DNA of 64,000 nt from Priapulus caudatus. Lineage: Eukaryota > Priapulida > Priapulimorpha > Priapulimorphida > Priapulidae. The position numbers and the translations under genes were made by a program. Under the pieces are notes generated by a model, which made no database searches, was not told the DNA's origin, and was given only the letters and a program-made list of their open reading frames with translations. How positions within the stretch are numbered: position 1 is the first letter of the stretch; each line of letters starts with the position of its first letter. The DNA is taken from NCBI RefSeq assembly GCF_000485595.1, contig NW_014577078.1, positions 938,822 to 1,002,821 of the forward strand, in the 5' to 3' direction. Shown piece after piece: positions 63,401-64,000 of this stretch.

Positions 63401-63742
63401 GTTAACTTCGCGAGCGGGTGACGATGGCGCGCAAACCAACGACCGATCTTCACGACACAAGCGTGGCGGTGGCGGCGGCGGCGGTGCGTACCTTGGTAGA
63501 CGATGAGCGAGAACGGGTGCACGACCTTGATGTTGAGCGTCTGCACGTCGGAGCCGTCGAAGCGGCAGTGCTGGATGCGGTCGAGCTGTGCATCGCACCA
63601 GTACAGCCGGTCGGCGGTAAAGTCGATGCTGAGCCCGTTCGGCCAGCCGAGCTCGCGGTTGCGGATGACGACGCGGTTGCTGCCGTCAAGGTTCGCGCTC
63701 GAGATGTTCGCCGGCCGGTCCCACTCGGAGAAGAATAGCAGT
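15942..63742 (-). CDS. Megalin-like giant LDL-receptor-related protein (LRP2-like), 5' end outside window
   Basis: Seventy exons on the - strand with GT-AG borders and fully compatible phases join into 11,473 nt: one partial codon, then 3,823 codons and a TAA at 15942-15944. The product is a type I membrane receptor that would bind and internalise many extracellular ligands via clathrin-coated pits. Order: partial propeller 2, EGF, 8 LDL-A, 2 EGF, propellers 3-6 each with an EGF, 10 LDL-A, 2 EGF, propeller 7, EGF, 11 LDL-A, 2 EGF, propeller 8, 2 EGF, transmembrane helix, tail. The 8-10-11 LDL-A clusters are shared by LRP1 and LRP2. The C-terminal [10 protein letters not shown]-x-S-M-V resembles the end of vertebrate megalin as I recall it, and the tail is longer than that of LRP1, so LRP2 is preferred. 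No RX(K/R)R furin site like that of LRP1 was noticed near the C-terminal ectodomain. About 800-1,000 N-terminal residues are missing beyond 64000. Exons are listed under the domain entries. Confidence 0.9.
17177..17276 (-). CDS. Transmembrane helix exon
   Basis: Encodes about 25 hydrophobic residues ([19 protein letters not shown], then AVFLFV) followed by KRH, a stop-transfer signal, and LGLG. It is the only membrane segment seen in the gene and fixes the topology as type I with the C-terminus in the cytosol. Confidence 0.96.
17580..17756 (-). CDS. Membrane-proximal EGF-like module and stalk
   Basis: Encodes [17 protein letters not shown], then [12 protein letters not shown] and a short polar stalk ([17 protein letters not shown]). 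The start at 17756 (after ...gattag) is chosen because it alone restores the frame from the gtaagc donor of the previous exon. The stalk is short and Ser-rich. Confidence 0.85.
17842..17990. repeat. Short tandem repeat, possible MITE fragment
   Basis: Two copies about 65 bp apart of a CACCTCTAT-RGAAC ... GACTATAAATGACAC pattern in the intron before the transmembrane region. A similar CAGTCAAACCT start occurs at 57117. This resembles ends of pogo/mariner-type elements, but no complete element is visible. Confidence 0.35.
18013..19191. repeat. Direct repeat flanking a large inverted repeat
   Basis: A segment of about 110-120 bp at 18013-18123 recurs at 19070-19191. The second copy includes the last 8 bp of exon 19184-19363 and its splice donor; the first is a decoy lacking the exon body. 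The two copies bracket the 326-bp inverted repeat at 18233-19047. This looks like an insertion accompanied by duplication of local DNA. Confidence 0.85.
18233..19047. mobile_element. Near-perfect 326-bp inverted repeat with 163-bp spacer
   Basis: Arm 1 (18233-18558) and arm 2 (18722-19047) are reverse complements with only a handful of mismatches by eye. The spacer is 18559-18721. The arms contain no recognisable gene; mirrored 60-67-codon open frames in them are consequences of the symmetry. It could be a foldback transposon or a recent inverted duplication. An RNA from either strand would form a very long hairpin inside the receptor pre-mRNA. Confidence 0.9.
19184..19363 (-). CDS. EGF-like module after propeller 8
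   Basis: Encodes the propeller exit [14 protein letters not shown] and an EGF ([20 protein letters not shown], then [17 protein letters not shown]). The gtaagc donor leaves phase 1 and fits an acceptor at 17757. Read-through to an alternative donor at about 19069 also stays open and would fit the next exon at another acceptor, but that half lies in duplicated intronic DNA and is less likely. Confidence 0.88.
19466..19492. repeat. (TA)n microsatellite
   Basis: Pure TA dinucleotide run of about 13 units in an intron of the LRP2-like gene. Confidence 0.95.
19728..22184 (-). CDS. Beta-propeller 8 (membrane-proximal)
   Basis: Exons 21890-22184, 21065-21193, 20371-20591, 19728-19850. Signatures: [64 protein letters not shown]. 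The 295-bp first exon is very GC-rich at third codon positions. Two neighbouring duplications matter for annotation: a tandem copy of this exon's donor end at 21786-21843, and a dead copy of part of exon 20371-20591 at 20182-20263. Confidence 0.93.
20085..20315. repeat. C-tract and (CA)n repeats, duplicated
   Basis: Runs of 10 or more C followed by CA repeats at about 20089-20110 and 20281-20312. They mark the two copies of the local tandem duplication that produced the dead exon copy at 20182-20263. Confidence 0.85.
20182..20263 (-). pseudogene. Dead partial copy of a propeller-8 exon
   Basis: About 80 bp closely matches the 3' half of exon 20371-20591 (the [16 protein letters not shown] part). 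It carries an in-frame TAG (+ strand 20228-20230) where the real exon has GAG, plus other substitutions. Flanking C-tracts and CA repeats are also duplicated (about 20085-20270 versus 20275-20455), so this is a local tandem duplication whose upstream copy is intact and whose downstream copy has decayed. Confidence 0.82.
21786..21903. repeat. Tandem duplication of a splice-donor region
   Basis: Two units of roughly 58 bp (about 21786-21843 and 21844-21903). Each contains CTCTCCAAACCGCC and then CCACCCTACCTGCCGA-CCAGTC, which on the - strand is the end of exon 21890-22184 plus its gtaggg donor. Use of the duplicated donor would carry the reading frame into an immediate TAG, so the exon-proximal donor is taken as real. 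Confidence 0.8.
22648..22899 (-). CDS. Two EGF-like modules in one exon
   Basis: One 252-bp phase 1-1 exon. The first EGF reads [16 protein letters not shown], then [11 protein letters not shown]; the second is calcium-binding type, [18 protein letters not shown], then [10 protein letters not shown]. It links cluster IV to propeller 8. Confidence 0.93.
23400..27909 (-). CDS. LDL-A ligand-binding cluster IV (11 repeats)
   Basis: Exons N to C: 27801-27909, 27254-27370, 26796-26921, 26399-26521, 25487-25738, 24989-25154, 24582-24717, 24233-24311, 23674-23839, 23400-23485. They encode eleven class A repeats, for example [39 protein letters not shown] and [13 protein letters not shown]. Three repeats are split across exons. 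One repeat in exon 25487-25738 has an unusually long first loop ([18 protein letters not shown]), and another has [13 protein letters not shown] with Asn replacing an Asp. The count equals that of cluster IV in LRP1 and LRP2. Confidence 0.94.
25739..26398. other. Intron without recognisable content
   Basis: A 660-bp AT-rich intron within LDL-A cluster IV. I see no exon, RNA gene or transposon ends. The same holds for other introns over 300 bp: 21194-21785, 22185-22647, 22900-23399, 24312-24581, 27371-27800, 27910-28370, 33268-33618, 33757-34175, 34437-35064, 39067-39486, 41464-41888, 51258-51759, 51981-52388, 53491-53895, 54081-54393 and 54600-54933. Confidence 0.6.
28371..28510 (-). CDS. EGF-like module after propeller 7
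   Basis: Encodes [19 protein letters not shown], then [12 protein letters not shown] and ends TANCP, which supplies the first cysteine of LDL-A cluster IV. The exon leaves phase 0, unlike most module exons. Confidence 0.92.
28656..33267 (-). CDS. Beta-propeller 7
   Basis: Exons 33076-33267, 30775-30970, 30198-30292, 29130-29287, 28656-28797. Signatures: [71 protein letters not shown]. It ends [15 protein letters not shown], the classic propeller exit into an EGF. Intron 30971-33075 (2.1 kb) shows no exon. Confidence 0.93.
29545..29993. mobile_element. GC-rich non-autonomous element with terminal inverted repeats
   Basis: About 450 bp with ends TAATGCTAGCC ... GGCTAGCATTA in inverse orientation; subterminal CTATACGA/TCGTATAG are also inverted. 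Inside, a block CGTAAGCCCTCGCA-CTATACGACCCGCTC occurs twice in direct orientation (about 29585-29619 and 29845-29880). The block is CpG-rich and contrasts sharply with the AT-rich intron around it. No transposase is encoded, so I call it a MITE-like DNA element. Confidence 0.75.
30971..33075. other. Large intron without recognisable gene
   Basis: A 2.1-kb intron of the receptor gene inside propeller 7. The only notable feature is a slightly GC-richer patch near 32380-32720 with a 97-codon + strand frame of no recognised family. I see no tRNA or clear transposon ends. Confidence 0.5.
33619..33756 (-). CDS. Calcium-binding EGF-like module
   Basis: One phase 1-1 exon encodes [20 protein letters not shown], then [11 protein letters not shown]. 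The D-x-N-E-C start is typical of calcium-binding EGFs. It is the second EGF between cluster III and propeller 7. Confidence 0.92.
34176..40059 (-). CDS. LDL-A ligand-binding cluster III (10 repeats) and following EGF
   Basis: Exons N to C: 39873-40059, 39487-39607, 38835-39066, 38246-38470, 35738-35998, 35065-35187, 34176-34436. They encode ten class A repeats; several exons hold two, and four repeats are split between exons (for example 39487-39607/38835-39066). Typical cages: [39 protein letters not shown]. One repeat has [13 protein letters not shown] with Asn in place of an Asp. The last exon adds an EGF beginning [17 protein letters not shown]. The exon pair 38246-38470 and 35738-35998 is separated by a 2.2-kb intron packed with transposon-like repeats. 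Confidence 0.93.
36186..36299. mobile_element. Short TIR element (TACTGTATACGC family), copy 1
   Basis: 114 bp beginning TACTGTATACGC and ending GCGTATACAGTA, with TTTCGCGAATTTCGCGAA inside. It is related to the 181-bp element at 46387-46567 in opposite orientation. The TA at each end fits a TA target duplication as used by Tc1/mariner elements. No coding capacity. Confidence 0.75.
36338..36953. mobile_element. Repeat element with AGCTCACCTTG ends
   Basis: Starts with AGCTCACCTTGGGTG and ends with the inverted form (…CAAGGCGAGCT) at about 36942-36952. It contains a (GTAG)n run at 36660-36690 and a GACGGACG-rich stretch at 36865-36915. No coding capacity is seen. It lies in the repeat-filled 2.2-kb intron of LDL-A cluster III. 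Confidence 0.5.
37263..37358 (-). tRNA. tRNA-Asp(GTC)-like gene with a 24-nt insertion, probably a pseudogene
   Basis: Read on the - strand, the 5' end TCCTCGATAGTATAGTGGTT and the 3' part GTCACGCGGGAGACC plus GGGGTTCAATTCC match animal tRNA-Asp. The acceptor stem pairs along all seven positions (one G-U), the T arm pairs with one wobble, and the A and B box sequences are intact. Length is 96 nt rather than 72 because about 24 extra nt sit in the 5' side of the anticodon arm. Those look like an imperfect duplication of CCC-N-TATTAGT-GTC. Normal tRNA introns lie just 3' of the anticodon, so this insertion would not be removed by standard splicing and destroys the anticodon stem. It may still be transcribed by Pol III, or be part of a SINE. 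Confidence 0.72.
37547..37692. repeat. (CCATC)n / (CCATG)n microsatellite
   Basis: Imperfect pentanucleotide run CCATCCCATGCCATG in the cluster III intron, between the two tRNA-like sequences. Confidence 0.9.
37772..37852 (-). pseudogene. tRNA-like sequence (tRNA-Arg-like), likely SINE head
   Basis: On the - strand: GGCGCAGTGGCCTAATCGCT near the 5' end, and GGGTTCGAGTCCC as a good B box near the 3' end, with a terminal TGGGGA. The T arm is nearly intact, but only about four of seven acceptor pairs form and the anticodon arm is poor. The head resembles tRNA-Arg. It is best read as a decayed tRNA or the promoter of a tRNA-derived SINE. Confidence 0.55.
38115..38240. repeat. AAG/ACAAG-rich low-complexity tract
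   Basis: Purine-rich low-complexity sequence (AAGAACAACAAG) ending just before exon 38246-38470. On the - strand it is the pyrimidine-rich sequence directly after that exon's splice donor. Confidence 0.8.
40323..40454 (-). CDS. EGF-like module before cluster III
   Basis: One phase 1-1 exon encodes [19 protein letters not shown], then [17 protein letters not shown]. It closes propeller 6 and leads into LDL-A cluster III. Confidence 0.9.
40710..40923. mobile_element. Hairpin MITE with target-site duplication
   Basis: The left arm GGGTCTATGTCTCCCTGG and TTGCCGGAACGTACCCTGG is repeated in reverse at the right end (CCAGGGTACGTTCCGGCA and CCAGGGAGACATAGACCC). The flanks both read CCAAGTAGG (about 40703-40711 and 40921-40929), a 6-9 bp target-site duplication depending on where the ends are drawn. 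The centre contains GGTTAGGGTTAGGG, a short telomere-like motif. No coding capacity. The intact flanking duplication suggests a recent insertion. Confidence 0.85.
41088..45561 (-). CDS. Beta-propeller 6
   Basis: Seven exons: 45406-45561, 44368-44484, 44166-44282, 42578-42761, 41889-42050, 41388-41463, 41088-41250. Signatures: [66 protein letters not shown]. It ends [10 protein letters not shown], entering an EGF. The acceptor of 44368-44484 is chosen at 44485 because it restores the frame and has a good pyrimidine tract. This is the most intron-split propeller in the window. Confidence 0.87.
42185..42428. repeat. CCCTCTCC-type polypyrimidine minisatellite
   Basis: About 240 bp almost entirely C/T on the + strand, built of CCTCTCTCCYTCTC-like units with CACCC interruptions. 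It lies in a propeller 6 intron. Long Ser/Leu/Pro or Arg/Glu open frames over it are artefacts. Confidence 0.9.
42448..42562. repeat. Dispersed repeat, copy 1
   Basis: Contains TTTTACGGGAGCTATTTTGA, CACGGGAGCGATTTCGGAGG and GAAGAGCGAATCG, then ACCCTGCC. The same block recurs in the same orientation at 47978-48079 with few changes. Function unknown; probably a transposon fragment. Confidence 0.8.
42762..44165. other. Large AT-rich intron in propeller 6
   Basis: A 1.4-kb intron. A block ending in ATGTGTATATT-AATATACA recurs near 43835-43875 and 43945-43985, indicating a short internal duplication. No exon, RNA gene or complete mobile element is recognised. Confidence 0.45.
44485..45405. other. 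AT-rich intron, nothing recognised
   Basis: A 0.9-kb intron in propeller 6 with no exon, RNA gene or repeat ends that I can support. Confidence 0.45.
46097..46219 (-). CDS. EGF-like module after propeller 5
   Basis: One phase 1-1 exon encodes [19 protein letters not shown], then [15 protein letters not shown]. The six-cysteine EGF pattern is clear. Confidence 0.9.
46387..46567. mobile_element. Short TIR element (TACTGTATACGC family), copy 2
   Basis: 181 bp with ends TACTGTATACGCCATATTTT and GCGTATACAGTA in inverse orientation, plus several internal TTCGCG/CGCGAA palindromes. A shorter relative in opposite orientation lies at 36186-36299. The terminal TA fits a TA target duplication. Confidence 0.8.
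46771..48838 (-). CDS. Beta-propeller 5
   Basis: Exons 48653-48838, 47582-47889 and 46771-46996. Signatures: [54 protein letters not shown]. It ends DKISQPKG, entering the EGF. Exon 47582-47889, at 308 bp, is the longest seen, and with 46771-46996 it is strongly GC-rich. A false second copy of the 5'-most exon's donor end lies at 48282-48404 beside an assembly gap. Confidence 0.9.
47010..47345. repeat. Minisatellite, about five units of 60-80 bp
   Basis: Each unit carries GACAGTAAGACAGTGAAGAT, then CCAAATGTACGGTACATGTC and TGTAACGAGATATAT. It begins right after exon 46771-46996 on the map, that is, in the intron just upstream of that exon's acceptor. Confidence 0.9.
47978..48079. repeat. Dispersed repeat, copy 2
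   Basis: Same block as 42448-42562 in the same orientation (TTTTACGGGAGCTATTTTGA ... ACCCTGCC). It lies in a propeller 5 intron. Confidence 0.8.
48282..48404 (-). repeat. Probable assembly duplicate of exon 48653-48838's donor end
   Basis: These 123 bp repeat 48589-48711 with one visible mismatch, and end exactly at the Ns. They include the last about 60 bp of a propeller 5 exon and its gtacgc donor. A real second exon copy would be expected to extend further, so I read this as a contig-end overlap that was not merged. Confidence 0.8.
48405..48414. other. Assembly gap (10 N)
   Basis: Ten consecutive Ns between GA-repeat-flanked contig ends. The true gap length is unknown and may be negative (overlap). 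Confidence 1.
49079..49312 (-). CDS. EGF-like module after propeller 4 plus linker into propeller 5
   Basis: One 234-bp phase 1-1 exon encodes [19 protein letters not shown], then CVCSTGFKL and [11 protein letters not shown], continuing into the first strand of the next propeller ([13 protein letters not shown]). Confidence 0.9.
49862..51980 (-). CDS. Beta-propeller 4, with a Ser/Pro/Thr-rich loop insertion
   Basis: Exons 51760-51980, 51004-51257, 50501-50675 and 49862-50087. Signatures: [37 protein letters not shown]. The first exon ends with a low-complexity stretch ([18 protein letters not shown]) between a YWVE strand and the following KIMRVHFDG strand, so a flexible and probably O-glycosylated loop is inserted in the first blade. 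Exons 51004-51257 and 49862-50087 are very rich in G/C at third codon positions, the others are not. Confidence 0.88.
50716..50790. repeat. (TTGAATATG)n minisatellite
   Basis: About eight units of 9 bp (YTGAATATG) in a propeller 4 intron, immediately upstream of exon 50501-50675 in transcript order. Confidence 0.9.
52389..52514 (-). CDS. EGF-like module after propeller 3
   Basis: One phase 1-1 exon encodes [19 protein letters not shown], then [12 protein letters not shown] and KKCKK. It has the typical post-propeller EGF pattern. Confidence 0.9.
52793..54599 (-). CDS. Beta-propeller 3
   Basis: Exons 54394-54599, 53896-54080, 53262-53490 and 52793-52970 (the last may end at 52961). Signatures in order: [33 protein letters not shown]-type ([10 protein letters not shown]), RVYFADS, DTVYWTD. 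It ends VHHPVRQPK, entering the next EGF. The donor of the last exon is a weak gtttgt, and two in-frame acceptors (9 nt apart) are possible at its start. Confidence 0.9.
54934..55443 (-). CDS. Two EGF-like modules after cluster II
   Basis: Exon 55321-55443 encodes a degenerate EGF ([19 protein letters not shown], then CYCPMGQKL). Exon 54934-55059 encodes a calcium-binding type EGF starting [15 protein letters not shown], with [14 protein letters not shown]. Both are phase 1-1. This pair leads into propeller 3, as in LRP1/LRP2. Confidence 0.9.
55444..56009. other. Introns around the end of cluster II, nothing recognised
   Basis: AT-rich intron of 0.57 kb. The next intron, 56139-56726, is similar. 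No exon, RNA gene or mobile element ends are visible in either. Confidence 0.45.
56010..62068 (-). CDS. LDL-A ligand-binding cluster II (8 repeats)
   Basis: Exons from N to C: 61907-62068, 60290-60406, 59632-59751, 59375-59474, 58957-59093, 58577-58702, 56727-56852, 56010-56138. They encode eight class A repeats, each with six cysteines and a CDGxxDCxDxSDE-like calcium cage, for example [13 protein letters not shown] in exon 56727-56852. Most exons are one repeat in phase 1-1; one repeat is split across 59375-59474 and 58957-59093. The last repeat has [17 protein letters not shown], where the usual Asp after DCx is Asn, so its calcium site may be weaker. In LRP1 the cluster with eight repeats is a major ligand-binding region; the ligands here are unknown. 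Confidence 0.93.
57514..58498. mobile_element. DNA transposon remnant with TATAGGTGGGG ends and a nested hairpin
   Basis: The left end TATAGGTGGGGCGGA and the right end (inverse) TATAGGTGGGGGCGGA bound about 985 bp. A further inverted pair, GCCGATGAAAACAAA near 57571 and TTTGTTTTCATCGGC near 58428, lies just inside. The right half holds a hairpin: about 57990-58118 is the reverse complement of about 58272-58408. The left half carries a broken THAP-like coding remnant. I interpret it as an internally deleted THAP-type cut-and-paste transposon. Confidence 0.7.
57618..57775 (+). pseudogene. Broken THAP-type zinc-finger remnant of a transposase
   Basis: On the + strand the frame reads [17 protein letters not shown], then needs a frame change, then SFFELP, a stop at 57713-57715, and [18 protein letters not shown]. 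This order (VxGCxN, FFxLP, R-x-W-x-x-A-I) is that of a THAP DNA-binding domain. The first expected Cys is a Tyr (TAT for TGT). The frame break and stop mean it is not functional as read. THAP domains are found in P-element-like transposases and host proteins. Confidence 0.6.
60425..61580. repeat. 1.15-kb minisatellite (GCATGGAGACTCAGGTAGAAT)
   Basis: The first part is built of about 23-bp units, GAGCATGGAGACTCAGGTAG+AAT. The second, from about 60945, switches to about 16-bp units such as GCATGGTGACTCAGGCA and GCATGGAGACTCATGCA. It occupies most of the intron between the first two LDL-A exons of cluster II. The 86-codon frame across it is repeat-derived. Confidence 0.95.
62472..62588 (-). CDS. 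EGF-like module after propeller 2
   Basis: One exon in phase 1-1 encodes [17 protein letters not shown], then [11 protein letters not shown]. It has the six-cysteine spacing of the EGF repeat that packs under each YWTD propeller in LDL-receptor relatives. Confidence 0.88.
62697..63742 (-). CDS. Propeller 2, C-terminal blades (LRP2-like exons 63492-63742 and 62697-62843)
   Basis: Exon 63492-63742 encodes [10 protein letters not shown], then [16 protein letters not shown] and [12 protein letters not shown], which are LDL-receptor class B (YWTD) blade signatures. Exon 62697-62843 continues with [17 protein letters not shown] and ends QPIMD, the usual exit into an EGF module. The preceding blades lie outside the window. 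The first exon is strongly GC-rich in third codon positions. In the family, such propellers release ligand at endosomal pH. Confidence 0.88.
63165..63445. repeat. 65-bp CpG-rich tandem repeat, about four copies
   Basis: Units start at about 63167, 63234, 63299, 63364 and a partial one at 63429. Each contains GCGCGCAAACAGACGACCAA, ACCAAAGTTCTGAGC and GACGCGAGCGTGTGATG. It ends shortly before the donor of exon 63492-63742. Confidence 0.92.
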
Positions 63743-63746
63743 CTGT

Positions 63747-64000
63747 GGAGGAGGAACGAAGAGTTCTATACATGGGAGGCACGCTGAGGAGGAGGAACGG
63801 AGAGTTCTACACATGGGAGGCACGCTGAGGAGGAGGAACGGAGAGTTCTACACATGGGAGGCATGCTGAGGAGGAGGAGGAACGGAGAGTTCTATACATG
63901 GGAGGCACGCTGTGGAGGAGGAACGGAGAGTTCTACACATGGGAGGCATGCTGAGGAGGAGGAACGGAGAGTTCTACACATGGGAGGCATGCTGAGGAGG
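63747..64000. repeat. 41-bp minisatellite running off the window edge
   Basis: About six copies of GAGGAGGAGGAACGGAGAGT plus TCTACACATGGGAGGCACGCT. It occupies the intron upstream of exon 63492-63742 and continues beyond base 64000. Confidence 0.95.

Noticed and set aside
15942-63742. Assignment as LRP1
   Set aside because: The domain order alone would allow it, but the single NPxY, longer tail and [10 protein letters not shown]-x-S-M-V end fit megalin better, and no LRP1-like furin site was noticed.

Overview
This is eukaryotic, metazoan DNA. Both protein-coding genes are split into many short exons (76-308 bp) by GT-AG introns, and the introns carry microsatellites, minisatellites and short inverted-repeat transposons. 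The main gene is a giant LDL-receptor-family endocytic receptor, a family known from animals. The species cannot be fixed from sequence alone; I infer an invertebrate. A run of ten Ns shows this is a draft assembly.

Two genes converge tail to tail. On the + strand, about 1786-7888 holds the last eight exons of a La-related protein 4 (LARP4/4B)-like gene: low-complexity C-terminal region, SSFPPLPG motif, LSYAQ segment and stop codon. Its La module and RRM would lie before base 1. A possible 3' UTR of about 3.3 kb and about 4.5 kb of gene-free AT-rich DNA follow.

On the - strand, from 63742 down to 15942, lie the last 70 exons of a megalin-like receptor (LRP2 type). All 70 exons join in one reading frame of 11,473 nt, about 3,823 residues, without a stop. 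Reading N to C: end of beta-propeller 2; EGF; LDL-A cluster II (8 repeats); two EGFs; propellers 3, 4, 5 and 6 separated by EGFs; LDL-A cluster III (10 repeats); two EGFs; propeller 7; EGF; LDL-A cluster IV (11 repeats); two EGFs; propeller 8; two EGFs; one transmembrane helix; a cytoplasmic tail of about 140 residues with an FxNPxY endocytosis signal and a C-terminal class I PDZ ligand. The 8-10-11 layout matches LRP1 and LRP2; the C-terminal end points to LRP2. The first LDL-A cluster, propeller 1, signal peptide and promoter lie beyond base 64000.

The rest is intronic and intergenic structure: several terminal-inverted-repeat elements (one with a broken THAP-type DNA-binding domain, one with a clear target-site duplication), a 326-bp near-perfect inverted repeat, a tRNA-Asp-like sequence with a 24-nt insertion, a tRNA-like SINE head, duplicated dead exon pieces, and a probable assembly duplication at the N gap. 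I found no prokaryotic features, CRISPR, rRNA or clearly new multi-gene system; the most unusual signals are the repeat structures and strong exon-to-exon GC differences within the receptor gene.
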